Source: Lysinibacillus sp. PLM2
GTDB taxonomy: Bacteria; Bacillota; Bacilli; Bacillales_A; Planococcaceae
Assembly: GCA_023168345.1 (NCBI GenBank)
Contig: AP025689.1
Location: 2,540,001-2,604,000 of the forward strand
DNA: 64,000 nucleotides
Reading direction: 5' to 3'
Shown here: piece by piece, positions 42,367 to 50,995 of the stretch
Position numbering within the stretch: position 1 is the stretch's first letter
Layout: each line of letters starts with the position of its first letter
Made by a program: the position numbers and the translations under genes
The notes under the pieces: generated by a model
What the model was told of the DNA's origin: nothing
The model's database searches: none
The model's input: only the letters and a program-made list of their open reading frames with translations

Positions 42367-43635
42367 TTATGCTGATGTTTTTTTATCGTTTAGACCTTCT
42401 AATTCGGTACCATCTTCTAAAATCAATTTTGGAGGCTTATTGTCTGTAATCGTTTCTTTCGTAATGATACATTTTACAATATCTTCACGTGAAGGAAGCT
42501 CATACATCATGTCTAAAATTGTTGTTTCAATAATAGAACGCAAACCTCGAGCACCCGTTTTACGTTCAATTGCTTCTTTTGCAATTGCATTGAGTGCCTC
42601 ATCCTCAAATTCAAGTTCAACTTTATCAAGCTCAAACATTTTTTGATATTGTTTTACTAATGCATTTTTCGGTTTAGTTAAGATTTGAACAAGTGCCACT
42701 TCGTCTAATTGTTCTAAAGATGCTAAAACTGGTAGACGTCCAATAAATTCTGGAATTAAACCGAATTTTAACAAATCCTCTGGAATTAATTTTGAAAGTA
42801 AAGACTCATTCTCTTCTTTCTTAACATTATTTGAACCAAAACCAATTACTTTTTCGCCTTGTCGACGTTTAATAATTTGTTCAATACCATCGAAGGCACC
42901 ACCAACGATAAATAAAATGTTTGTCGTATCAATTTGTAAAAATTCTTGATGTGGATGTTTACGTCCACCTTGTGGAGGTACACTTGCTACAGTTCCTTCA
43001 AGAATCTTTAACAATGCTTGTTGAACCCCTTCACCAGATACATCACGTGTAATTGAAGGGTTTTCGGATTTACGGGCAACTTTATCGATCTCATCGATGT
43101 ATATAATACCTTTTTCTGCACGTTCAATGTCGTAATCAGCAGCTTGTATTAATTTTAGTAAGATGTTTTCAACATCCTCACCCACGTATCCAGCTTCAGT
43201 TAATGAAGTTGCATCTGCTATTGCAAAAGGTACGTTTAAAATTCTTGCAAGTGTTTGTGCAAGTAATGTTTTACCACTACCAGTTGGTCCAATTAATACG
43301 ATATTTGATTTTGATAATTCAACATCATCAATTTTACTGTTTGAATTAATACGTTTATAGTGATTGTACACTGCAACAGCAAGGGCTTTTTTTGCTCGCT
43401 CTTGTCCAATAACATATTCATCTAATATAGATAAGATTTCTTTTGGCTTCGGTATATCTTGGAATTCAATTTCTTCCTCAACACCTAATTCTTCAACAAC
43501 AATTTCAGAGCATAGTTCGATACATTCGTCACAGATATATACTCCTGGACCTGCTACTAGTTTTCGAACTTGTTCTTGTGGCTTTCCACAGAACGAGCAC
43601 TTCAAATTGCCTTTTTCATCATTAAATTTGAACAA
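42367..43635 (-). CDS. clpX: ATP-dependent unfoldase ClpX
   Basis: A 422-residue AAA+ unfoldase working with ClpP. N-terminal zinc finger (CSFCGK...CDECIELC), Walker A GPTGSGKT, Walker [10 protein letters not shown], and the ClpP-docking IGF loop in KVIGFGSNN. Starts at TTG (43635), behind AGGGGTG. About 190 bp after tig; likely its own promoter. Confidence 0.97.
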   Translation of the reverse strand: MFKFNDEKGNLKCSFCGKPQEQVRKLVAGPGVYICDECIELCSEIVVEELGVEEEIEFQDIPKPKEILSILDEYVIGQERAKKALAVAVYNHYKRINSNSKIDDVELSKSNIVLIGPTGSGKTLLAQTLARILNVPFAIADATSLTEAGYVGEDVENILLKLIQAADYDIERAEKGIIYIDEIDKVARKSENPSITRDVSGEGVQQALLKILEGTVASVPPQGGRKHPHQEFLQIDTTNILFIVGGAFDGIEQIIKRRQGEKVIGFGSNNVKKEENESLLSKLIPEDLLKFGLIPEFIGRLPVLASLEQLDEVALVQILTKPKNALVKQYQKMFELDKVELEFEDEALNAIAKEAIERKTGARGLRSIIETTILDMMYELPSREDIVKCIITKETITDNKPPKLILEDGTELEGLNDKKTSA

Positions 43636-43763
43636 CTTGCTTCACCCCTATTCACGAGAACTATCTTACAAGATTCTTATATCTTTATCAAATATGTTGA
43701 CTCTATTATACCTATGGATGTATTTTCCATGGACATAAATTATGTATTTTATTGTTTTTATAT

Positions 43764-43801
43764 GTTATAAAACAAGGCACGGATTACACCGCACCTTGTT
43801 C
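43764..43801 (-). terminator. Terminator after tig
   Basis: ACAAGGnGCGG tgtaat CCGnGCCTTGT (43772-43799), followed by TTTATAAC on the minus strand. Stem also reads well on the plus strand. Confidence 0.8.
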
Positions 43802-43828
43802 TTTACTATTTTACTAAATATCACTTAA

Positions 43829-45121
43829 TTATTCAGTAATTTTTGCGTTTTCTACTAAAAATTCTACTGTTTTTTGAGTACGAATATCATTTTCTAAAAT
43901 TTCAGTTGAACCACCTAAAGCAGTAACAATTTGGTCTTTATCCATGTTGAATTGTTTGCCCATTTTTTCTAGTTCCGCATCAATATCTTCTTGTGTTACT
44001 TCGATATTTTCAGCTTTAGCAATTGCTTCTAGCGTTAATGAAATACGCACGCGTTTTTCAGCTTCTGGACGCATTTGCTCATGTAAAGCATGCTCATCTT
44101 GACCAGAGAATTGATAGTAAAGATCTAAGCTCATACCTTGCATTTGTAAACGTTGAGCAAATTCATCAATCATACGATGAATTTCGTTGTGAGTCATTGC
44201 TTCAGGAATTTCGATTTCAGCATTTTCAGCTGCTTTTTCTACTAACTCATCACGTAAAGAGCTTTCCGCATCTGCTTTCTTTTGTTCTTGAGTTTTAATT
44301 TTAAGTGCAGCACGTAATTCAGCTAAAGATTCAACGTCTGGATCGATTTCTTTTGCTAATTCGTCGTTTAATTCTGGAACAACTTTTGTTTTAACTTCTT
44401 TAACTGTTACTTTGAAAGTAGCTTCTTTACCAGCAAGTTCAGCTGCGTGGTATTCCTCTGGGAAAGTAACATTTACATCTTTAGATTCGCCAGCTTTTAA
44501 ACCAACTAATTGTTCTTCAAAACCTGGAATAAAAGAACCAGATCCAATTTCAAGTGGGTAATCTTCACCTTTACCACCTTCGAATGCTTCGTCACCTACG
44601 AAACCTTCGAAATCGATAACAGCAGTGTCACCTTCTACAATTGGCTCATCTTCTTTGATTTCCAATTCAGCTTTACGACTAGCTTGTTCTTGAATTTGTT
44701 CTTCGATTTCTTCATCAGTAACTTCTGTATCTAATTTTTTCACTTCTAAACCTTTATATTCACCTAATTTAGGTTCTGGTTTAACTGTTACTGTTGCAGT
44801 GAAAGTGAAAGCTTGGCCTTTTGCAAAGTTCTCAGTACCATCAATTTGTGGGTAGTCAACTGGAACTATTCCAGTTTCGTCGATTGCATTTGAATAAGCA
44901 TCTGGTACTAAGATTTCAAGTGCATCTTGGTATAATGCTTCAACACCAAAACGTTTTTCGAATAAGTTACGTGGCATTTTACCTTTACGGAAACCAGGAA
45001 CGTTAATTTCTTTTACAACTTTAGCAAACGCTTTATCTAAAGCATTATTTACTTCTTCAGCTGGTACTTCGATTGTAAGAATACCAGTATTCCCTTCTTG
45101 TTTTTCCCATTTTGCTGACAT
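43829..45121 (-). CDS. tig: Trigger factor, ribosome-bound chaperone
   Basis: A 430-residue Tig. The ribosome-binding signature GFRKGKMPR lies in the N-terminal domain (about 43-51); the FKBP-type prolyl isomerase domain (about 150-245) holds [20 protein letters not shown]; the rest is the C-terminal helical cradle. Standard length. ysoA lies upstream and clpX downstream, as in B. subtilis. Confidence 0.98.
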   Translation of the reverse strand: MSAKWEKQEGNTGILTIEVPAEEVNNALDKAFAKVVKEINVPGFRKGKMPRNLFEKRFGVEALYQDALEILVPDAYSNAIDETGIVPVDYPQIDGTENFAKGQAFTFTATVTVKPEPKLGEYKGLEVKKLDTEVTDEEIEEQIQEQASRKAELEIKEDEPIVEGDTAVIDFEGFVGDEAFEGGKGEDYPLEIGSGSFIPGFEEQLVGLKAGESKDVNVTFPEEYHAAELAGKEATFKVTVKEVKTKVVPELNDELAKEIDPDVESLAELRAALKIKTQEQKKADAESSLRDELVEKAAENAEIEIPEAMTHNEIHRMIDEFAQRLQMQGMSLDLYYQFSGQDEHALHEQMRPEAEKRVRISLTLEAIAKAENIEVTQEDIDAELEKMGKQFNMDKDQIVTALGGSTEILENDIRTQKTVEFLVENAKITE

Positions 45122-45225
45122 ATATTAATACCTCCAAAAATATTTTACAGTTTGACAAACTCTTCGTTTATACGATTTTGACAACCATTTTAGTATATCA
45201 TAGTTAGTTATACTTTCAACTTTTT

Positions 45226-46221
45226 TCATACTTCTTGTAGTTCTGTTAACTTTTCGAGATTTTGCAAAAAGTCTACTAATTCATAATCCATTTCCTGTAC
45301 TTCTCCAAACATTAAGCTAACTAGATCAATATAGGCTAAAGCCACATCTTCCGATTCATAATCTATCCACTCAAAGGGATAAGTGACGATCGCATGCTTT
45401 GAAATTAAATATTCAAGCATTTCTAGTTTAGAAGGCTCTTGCTCTAATTTATCTATTATAAATGAAATAATGGATTGATACTGTGGTAACTTCGTTGGTA
45501 AAGGAAGCGTTGATGGATTTACTTCCATAGTACGCTGAAATTTATCTATTTTAATATCTATGTTCACTTCTTGTTCAACGAGTAAAATTAATATTAGACT
45601 TTTGATAAATGGATGGGAATTTTCATCTTCAATAATACCTTTTAACTGCTTAACTATAGGACGCACATTTGCTTCAGTAAGTTCTTGTATTTTTATTAAT
45701 TGTTCATTTGGAGTTAAAGTTAAAAATTGATCCAAATGATAATCATCCATGTTTAGCTGACTTTCAGTATGGAACACTTCTTGTGAATCATCTATTTGTG
45801 CAATGTTTCCATTTAAGTTTTTTAAACGTTCAAATTTCTCAACTTGATTTTCAGGAATTGCTCCTTCTTCGAGAAGAGATGTAATGATGCTCTCAACCTG
45901 CTTAAATTGTTTTAATTGCATACAAACTGTTAAATATAATTCCATCACTTCTAAATACATAGAAGGCCCTATACTTAATAACTGTTCACAAACTTCTTTT
46001 GCCTTTTCATAGGATTTTGCTTCATATAAAGAGTAAGCATATACACTTAAAGTTAATTCATCACCTTCAGTATATTGCAATGCTTCTGAGAAGTTCTGAT
46101 TCGCAAGATCGAATTGATAGTTCTCTACATATTCATGGGCTTGTGAAATTAATCTTTCGACAGTTCCAGGAAATAAGACGACATTTTTGTATCCCTTTAT
46201 TTTTTTCTTCTTATTTTTCAT
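45226..46221 (-). CDS. ysoA: TPR-repeat protein, YsoA-like
   Basis: About 331 residues, helical, with tetratricopeptide-type repeats in the first half (FDLANQNFSEALQYTEGDE; AKSYEKAKEVCEQLLSIGP; KQFKQVESIITSLLEEG). N-terminus is lysine-rich (KNKKKKIKGYKN). B. subtilis ysoA is adjacent to tig in the same order. Function unknown; TPR proteins normally scaffold contacts. Start at 46221 follows GGGAGTG. In B. subtilis leucine synthesis genes lie beyond it; here they are replaced by the accessory region. Confidence 0.75.
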   Translation of the reverse strand: MKNKKKKIKGYKNVVLFPGTVERLISQAHEYVENYQFDLANQNFSEALQYTEGDELTLSVYAYSLYEAKSYEKAKEVCEQLLSIGPSMYLEVMELYLTVCMQLKQFKQVESIITSLLEEGAIPENQVEKFERLKNLNGNIAQIDDSQEVFHTESQLNMDDYHLDQFLTLTPNEQLIKIQELTEANVRPIVKQLKGIIEDENSHPFIKSLILILLVEQEVNIDIKIDKFQRTMEVNPSTLPLPTKLPQYQSIISFIIDKLEQEPSKLEMLEYLISKHAIVTYPFEWIDYESEDVALAYIDLVSLMFGEVQEMDYELVDFLQNLEKLTELQEV

Positions 46222-46245
46222 GTGTCTCACTCCCAAGCTGTTCAT

Positions 46246-46604
46246 TATGAAAATCTTATAAAAGTATCCATAATTATTGTCATTTTACAGTTATTTCACT
46301 TTTTCAACAACATCATTTTTTATCTTTAATTTTAAAAGTCGATATTGTGGTTTACTAATCAATGTTACCCGCTTAAATGAAATTTAATCGAAGAACGAAT
46401 AACAATACATTAAACAAATAAAAGTTTTATTATTAAATTTGTTTATTCTTGATTATTCATTAATAAAACCTCAGATTGAATATTCAAACATTCAATCTAA
46501 CTTGAATTTTCATCTCAGTAATAATCGCATAAATCTGAATAATGTTTCCTCATTTGTATAACCTAGTGCTAGTTAAGCATTTTAATGATAAAGGAGAGCT
46601 TTAA
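46246..46604. other. Intergenic region between ysoA and the DUF3231 gene
   Basis: About 360 bp of AT-rich sequence with no gene. It holds a perfect 9-bp dyad AGATTGAAT attcaaac ATTCAATCT (46473-46498). The two flanking genes diverge, so both promoters should lie here; I cannot place them with confidence. Confidence 0.4.
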
Positions 46605-47117
46605 ATGGGGATTCTAAGTAAAAATCCAAAAGACGAACCGTTACACTATGGTGAAATTTTTGCAATGTGGTCACATGTATTAACGAACAACGGAATGATA
46701 GCAGCTTATCAAACACTTTACAATCATACAGGCGATGCGGATTTAGCTAAAATTATTGAAGAAGTCCTTGCAGGATTAGAAGAAGAAAATAAACAGGTGA
46801 AAAATGTTTTAAAAATTAACGGTGTTGGTTTACCGCCTGCACCTCCTGAACGTCCAAATGCTCGTATTGAAGATATTCCAGTAGGAGCAAAATATATGGA
46901 TCCTGAAATAAGTGCAATTTTGTCATCAAACATCGCATCAGGTTTAATCTCTTGTAGTACTACAATGGGACTAAGTACTCGTGAAGATATTGCCTTAATG
47001 TACGGCCAGTTCCATATGGCTAAGGCTCAGTTAGGCGGGAAACTGTTACGTTTAAATAAGGCAAAGGGATGGCTTATTCCTCCCCCATTACATGTTAGCC
47101 CTAACGACAAATCGTAA
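46605..47117 (+). CDS. DUF3231 family protein
   Basis: A 170-residue protein, mostly helical, with EPLHYGEIFAMWSHVL near the start and a central GVGLPPAPPERP loop. This plan fits the DUF3231 family common in spore-forming Bacilli, often in several copies and with a ferritin-like bundle; some members resemble the coat protein CotF. Function unknown. GGAGAG lies before the start and a terminator directly follows, so it is a single-gene unit. Confidence 0.75.
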   Translation: MGILSKNPKDEPLHYGEIFAMWSHVLTNNGMIAAYQTLYNHTGDADLAKIIEEVLAGLEEENKQVKNVLKINGVGLPPAPPERPNARIEDIPVGAKYMDPEISAILSSNIASGLISCSTTMGLSTREDIALMYGQFHMAKAQLGGKLLRLNKAKGWLIPPPLHVSPNDKS

Positions 47118-47137
47118 AAAGTTATTAATATGTTAAA

Positions 47138-47170
47138 GAAAAACACCTATCATAGGTGTTTTTCTATTTT
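47138..47170 (+). terminator. Terminator after the DUF3231 gene
   Basis: GAAAAACACCTAT and ATAGGTGTTTTTC form a nearly loopless hairpin followed by TATTTTTTAA. Confidence 0.85.
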
Positions 47171-47258
47171 TTAACTTTAAAAGAAATTTAACTCTCGTAT
47201 TTTTACGTTTTTTCAAAGCATGTTCTGTACATAATAAAAATACATAGGAGGGAGAAAT

Positions 47259-47870
47259 ATGAGCAAATATCTTTTAGGTTTAGCACTATTATTATCTTTA
47301 GGACTAGCAGCTTGTTCAGGAGACGATACTCCTACGAATACAGAAAACGATACACCTGCTGAAACTGATACTGAAGCAGAACATGAAGAAGAGGTTAGTA
47401 CAGATGAAAATGTACAAGAATCCGAGCTAGGTAAATTAACGATTGATTATAAAAATGAAGAGTTAGGTCTTAGTCATGAAGCAGGTCCAATGAGTTTGAC
47501 ATTAAACGCTGTTCAAGTTGCTACACTTGAAGTTGCCGAAGATTTTAAGGAGTCCTTTGATAATCAAGATGTTGCAACTGTGGTGACTATAAATATGACA
47601 GCAAAAAATTCAACAGACCAAACGATAAGCTTTTATCCTGACCAAGCCACACTCGTAACAGATACTGGACAACAAGTAGAAGCTGATCTTTGGTATTCTG
47701 GGGAAGTTGGCGGTGACTTCATGGGTGCAGTTACAATGGAGGATGATGTAGTGTGGATCTTAAAGCATGATGAAAACATTAAGAAATTAACACTTCATAT
47801 AAGCGGTCCATTTGATGAGGATTTCGAAACAGTTGGGGAAGATTTTACCTTAGATGTTCCGCTCGAATAG
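47259..47870 (+). CDS. Lipoprotein with DUF4352-like domain
   Basis: A 203-residue lipoprotein: signal peptide ending in the lipobox LAAC (Cys19), a Thr/Glu-rich acidic linker (about 22-60), then a beta-sandwich of about 130 residues (LSLTLNAVQVATLEV-type opening, VVTINMTAKNSTDQTISFYPD) close to DUF4352, an immunoglobulin-like domain in many Firmicutes cell-surface lipoproteins. Ligand unknown. AGGAGGG precedes the start; its own terminator follows. Confidence 0.75.
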   Translation: MSKYLLGLALLLSLGLAACSGDDTPTNTENDTPAETDTEAEHEEEVSTDENVQESELGKLTIDYKNEELGLSHEAGPMSLTLNAVQVATLEVAEDFKESFDNQDVATVVTINMTAKNSTDQTISFYPDQATLVTDTGQQVEADLWYSGEVGGDFMGAVTMEDDVVWILKHDENIKKLTLHISGPFDEDFETVGEDFTLDVPLE

Positions 47871-47874
47871 TTTT

Positions 47875-47918
47875 TAAGACACCATTAATTGTTGATGGTG
47901 TCTTATTTTTTATTTTTC
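47875..47918 (+). terminator. Terminator after the lipoprotein gene
   Basis: AAGACACCAT taattgttg ATGGTGTCTT, followed by ATTTTTTATTTTT. Confidence 0.9.
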
Positions 47919-47968
47919 CCGCATAATGGGAGGAGAGTATTATTGTATTTTAAAATAGGAGGACTTTT

Positions 47969-48715
47969 ATGTTTGAAAATAAAGTTGTCGTCATAACAGG
48001 TGCTGCTCAAGGAATAGGAAAAGAAATTGCAATTCAATATGCAAAGTCTCACGCAAATGTCGTATTAGCAGACCACAACGAAAAACTAGTTCAACAGGTA
48101 TGTGAAAATATCCGTAATGAAGGTTACTCAGCAACTTTTCTCTCTACGGATGTTCGAAAAGAGCATGACGTGATTGAGCTAATGAAGTTTACAGTAGAGA
48201 AATTTGGAGCAATTGATATTCTCATTAACAACGCAGGTATTTTCTGCCCGAAATCTCCTTATGATTTATCCATAGATGAATGGGATAATATCATGGATAC
48301 TAATTTACGAAGTGTTTTTTTATGTTCGAGAGAAGCTGCAAAATTCATGAGACAAAATGCTCATGGTGGCGCTATCGTCTCTATGGCTTCTACACGTGCT
48401 TTCATGTCTGAGCCACATACAGAATCCTATGCTGCAACGAAAGGTGGCATTGTTTCATTAACCCATGCTTTAGCTCGATCATTTGCTCCGGATAAAATTC
48501 GAGTAAATTGCATTTCTCCGGGTTGGATTGAAACCGGTGATTATGAAAATTTACGTGAAATCGATCACGAACAACATTTGTCACGTCGAGTTGGAAAACC
48601 TGAGGATATCGCCAGCGCATGCTTTTATTTAACAGATGAAAAAAATGATTTTGTAACAGGAATCAATTTAACTGTTGATGGTGGTATGACAAAGAAAATG
48701 ATATATGAGGAGTAA
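47969..48715 (+). CDS. Short-chain dehydrogenase/reductase (SDR)
   Basis: A 248-residue classical SDR. Cofactor loop TGAAQGIG at about residue 9, NNAG near 88, catalytic Ser in SMASTRAF, Tyr/Lys in YAATK, and C-terminal GINLTVDGGMTKKM. An acidic residue after the second strand (LADHNE) suggests NAD(H) over NADP(H). Substrate cannot be told; relatives include sugar and 3-oxoacyl reductases. AGGAGG precedes the start. It seems to be a single-gene unit. Confidence 0.88.
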   Translation: MFENKVVVITGAAQGIGKEIAIQYAKSHANVVLADHNEKLVQQVCENIRNEGYSATFLSTDVRKEHDVIELMKFTVEKFGAIDILINNAGIFCPKSPYDLSIDEWDNIMDTNLRSVFLCSREAAKFMRQNAHGGAIVSMASTRAFMSEPHTESYAATKGGIVSLTHALARSFAPDKIRVNCISPGWIETGDYENLREIDHEQHLSRRVGKPEDIASACFYLTDEKNDFVTGINLTVDGGMTKKMIYEE

Positions 48716-49241
48716 TATAGTCTTATTCGAATTTCGAATGAATAAAAACCAGATTAATTTACCTACTTTTTGGTACAGTTGATAAAAAATGAAACTAATT
48801 TCCTCCATACCTAACAGTTTCTTATAGATTGAAAATGAGATAATGGAGGAATTTTTGTGTTTATCATCTATATTTTTCTAAAATCTATGTAATTTAATTT
48901 ATTACCATTTTTCACGGTTCACACTGGAGTGAACCGTATTTTTTTTCTAATACACCTGCCCGAAATAGTTTTGCCTAATTCTATGTTTAAGTCTAAAAAT
49001 AGGCATGAATATATATACAAATATCTAATGATAAAAAACTGCTTAAATAATGAAAAAATAAAAATAGGTATCATTCTAAATTTTTTTCATTTTATATGAC
49101 ACTTGTCTATCTATTAAAATTACAAATTAATATTATACGTATAGCTAGTGTAGTGTAATTCCAAGAAAATTACCTATATTAGCAACAATACTTAGGAGTT
49201 TATCTCCTATTTAAAATTAGATATTAAAGGAGGTGTAGTAA
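48716..49241 (+). other. Intergenic region with terminator and a possible mini-ORF
   Basis: About 525 bp without a normal gene. It holds an ATTCGAA/TTCGAAT dyad (48726-48740), an 11-codon reading frame starting at GTG 48857 behind GGAGGA, a strong terminator at 48913-48946, and an AGGAG/CTCCT hairpin (49193-49209) near the start of the next gene. The last 250 bp are very AT-rich and should hold that gene's promoter. Confidence 0.4.
48913..48946 (+). terminator. Orphan terminator
   Basis: ACGGTTCAC actg GAGTGAACCGT followed by ATTTTTTTTC. It is about 200 bp past the SDR stop, so it ends either a long SDR transcript or a short RNA made between them. Confidence 0.85.
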
Positions 49242-49448
49242 ATGAGCAGAGCTATTTGTGACCTTTTAGCAACATTAAACCCTGGAACACCGATGGAGAA
49301 TATTATTATCAATGGATATACAGTAACGGTGGAAAACTTTGTTTCATTCAATGAAGATGCAGAACGAGTGGTATTTAAAGTTTCTGATGATAAGTTTCTA
49401 ATCGTAGACTGTAACAGAATTGGAAGTGTGGAATTTAGAGCACTATAA
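49242..49448 (+). CDS. Unrecognised small protein, copy 1 of a local family
   Basis: A 68-residue protein made up almost entirely of a 61-residue domain (residues 5-65, starting ICDLLATLNP and ending NRIGSVEF). The domain aligns without gaps with the gene at 49512 and the C-terminus of the gene at 50178; 11 columns are the same in all three (for example Pro10, Val26, Val30, Asn33-Glu34, Phe41, Asp52, Ile56 of the domain). Pattern of alternating hydrophobics suggests a small beta-barrel after a short helix. No signal peptide. Strong ribosome site AAAGGAGGTG. I do not recognise the family. Confidence 0.7.
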   Translation: MSRAICDLLATLNPGTPMENIIINGYTVTVENFVSFNEDAERVVFKVSDDKFLIVDCNRIGSVEFRAL

Positions 49449-49511
49449 GACCATATTAGGATACGTCAAGTCTATATTAATAAATTTAAAGTTTGAAAGG
49501 AGGTTGAAATT

Positions 49512-49733
49512 ATGGCTAGAAATAGCTCAAATGGACCTATCTGTCGCTTTTTATCAACATTAAATCCGACTTCCACTCTTGAATATATCGTTGTTCAAGG
49601 TGAGCAACAAGATGTAAGTTCCTTTGTTCAATTCAACGAAGATACAAACCTCGCATCATTTTTAACACCAGGCGGAGATATTATCGTAGCAGATTGCAGT
49701 TTGATTGATGCAATCAACTACACTACAGCTTAA
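49512..49733 (+). CDS. Unrecognised small protein, copy 2 of a local family
   Basis: A 73-residue protein: eight-residue polar lead, then the shared 61-residue domain (ICRFLSTLNP ... IVADCSLIDAINY) and a short tail. It is closest to copy 1: both have ICxxLxTLNP, FVxFNED and DC. It starts 63 bp after copy 1 behind AAAGGAGG and is likely co-transcribed. No signal peptide or membrane segment. Function unknown. Confidence 0.7.
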   Translation: MARNSSNGPICRFLSTLNPTSTLEYIVVQGEQQDVSSFVQFNEDTNLASFLTPGGDIIVADCSLIDAINYTTA

Positions 49734-49750
49734 CAATAATTAAAATGATT

Positions 49751-49832
49751 TAAAGTATTATTCTGAAGTCTAAATAGTCGATACTTTATGAATTTGCACT
49801 TCATAGTTAGGTATCATTTAACTATGAAGTGC
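49751..49832 (+). terminator. Hairpins after copy 2
   Basis: A 14-bp perfect stem GCACTTCATAGTTA ggtatcatt TAACTATGAAGTGC (49796-49832) followed by TCCCTTTCCTTTC could terminate the two-gene transcript, although the T-run is broken. Its right arm is also the end of the IS remnant. Confidence 0.5.
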
Positions 49833-50047
49833 TCCCTTTCCTTTCAGGTTTACAATATAAATAATTAATATGATGTTTTTACGGCCTGAGTCCTGAATTC
49901 TAATGGACTCAAGCCGTTTAATTTTTCTATAACGCTAGGATATAGAATAATACACCAATAAACCATTTCCTTGTGCAGTACAGACCTCATTTATTCAAAT
50001 CACCTTAAATTAACCATGTCAAACGACATTTAAGGGCACTTCATATT
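49822..50047 (-). mobile_element. Internally deleted IS3-family element (remnant)
   Basis: About 225 bp with imperfect inverted ends: TATGAAGTGCTCCCTT at the left and AAGGGCACTTCATA at the right (50031-50044). Inside, on the minus strand, is the C-terminus of an IS3-type transposase (KLNGLSPLEFRTQAVKTSY then TAA at 49867-49865), which is the well-known KLxGLSPxEYRT tail. Upstream of that the reading frame is broken and almost all of orfA/orfB is gone. It is not able to move by itself. Confidence 0.75.
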
Positions 50048-50177
50048 ATTACTTACGCGTTGATTTTCATTTGAATTAACTTCACATTATTTCTTCGGTT
50101 TTAAAAAATAGAAAATAACCATAACTAGGCAAAAAGCATATATTATTATTAAAAAAAGATCTTAAAGGAGCTCTGCT

Positions 50178-50921
50178 ATGGTTACTTCCATTTTCTTAAA
50201 CCAGACAACACCCAGAATTTTCACAAAAACTTCAAACATACCACCCACGATTAATCAAAATTCTTATTCCAGCTCTCACTTAGAGCAAATAATGGAGGAA
50301 CACGTATCGGATATAAAACAAGTACTTTATGAATTGAACGAAAAACAAGATAAACTAAAGGAAGATAATGAATACGCGATAAACAATTTAATAAGTTTGA
50401 TGAACAAGCTTTACCTATCATACACCTTAAAAAATAATCATAATTCACTGATGTTGCATCAAATCTCTCGTCAAATTCAACCTCTAAAAGAGGGTATCCA
50501 GGAACAAATAAACCAAATAAACCAAATAAACCAAATAAACCAAATAAACCAAACAAATCATTCAATAATTGAAACCTTAAAAAAACAAGTACCTAGTGAT
50601 TTAATTTCAATTATTAATACAAAAAGTAACGAAAATTCAATGACAATGCAGGAAATTTCTCATCAAATACAACAACTAAATGAAAGTATCCAGGAAATCA
50701 AACAAACAAACCGGTTCATAATTGAAACCCTAAAAAAGCAAGTACCTAGTAATTTAATTTCAACAATATATCTTGATAACGAGCCTATCACAGTACGATC
50801 ACTTGTAGATTTAAATGAAAAAAAACAGCTAGCCACTTTCATTTTGTCAAATGGAAATATTTTAGTAGTTGATATGAACAGAATTACTGCCATTGAATTT
50901 CAAAATAGCAACTCGTCTTAA
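50178..50921 (+). CDS. Coiled-coil-like repeat protein with the shared domain (copy 3)
   Basis: A 247-residue protein. Residues 1-30 are Thr/Asn/Pro-rich; 31-180 are helical, polar, probably coiled coil, with an internal duplication (HQISRQIQPLKE...SIIETLKKQVPS at 94-140 and QEISHQIQQLNE...FIIETLKKQVPS at 158-191) and a run of NQI triplets (111-126). Residues 181-241 are the same 61-residue domain as in the two small upstream genes (ending NRITAIEF). No signal peptide or membrane helix. AAAGGAG precedes the start. Function unknown; a structural or surface-display role is a guess. Confidence 0.7.
   Translation: MVTSIFLNQTTPRIFTKTSNIPPTINQNSYSSSHLEQIMEEHVSDIKQVLYELNEKQDKLKEDNEYAINNLISLMNKLYLSYTLKNNHNSLMLHQISRQIQPLKEGIQEQINQINQINQINQINQTNHSIIETLKKQVPSDLISIINTKSNENSMTMQEISHQIQQLNESIQEIKQTNRFIIETLKKQVPSNLISTIYLDNEPITVRSLVDLNEKKQLATFILSNGNILVVDMNRITAIEFQNSNSS
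50506..50550 (+). repeat. Five perfect copies of a 9-bp unit inside copy 3
   Basis: The unit AAATAAACC occurs five times in a row, encoding Asn-Gln-Ile triplets. Gain or loss of a unit keeps the frame and changes protein length by three residues, so length variation between strains is expected. Confidence 0.95.
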
Positions 50922-50950
50922 CATAGCTTGTAATACCAGTATAAAAATGA

Positions 50951-50990
50951 AAAACGCACATTATCTACACTAAGATAATGTACGTTTGCT
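50951..50990. terminator. Shared terminator between copy 3 and the TrhA gene
   Basis: AACGnACATTATCT ... AGATAATGTnCGTT (50953-50986) with T-runs on both sides; suited to end both convergent genes. Confidence 0.85.
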
Positions 50991-50995
50991 TTTAA

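Noticed and set aside
49876-49926. ACGGC...GCCGT hairpin as a terminator
   Set aside because: The hairpin is formed by codons of the IS3 transposase tail (GLSPLEFRTQA); it is better explained as remnant coding sequence.
50506-50550. Short tandem repeat as a CRISPR array
   Set aside because: Units are 9 bp, have no spacers and lie in frame within a gene.
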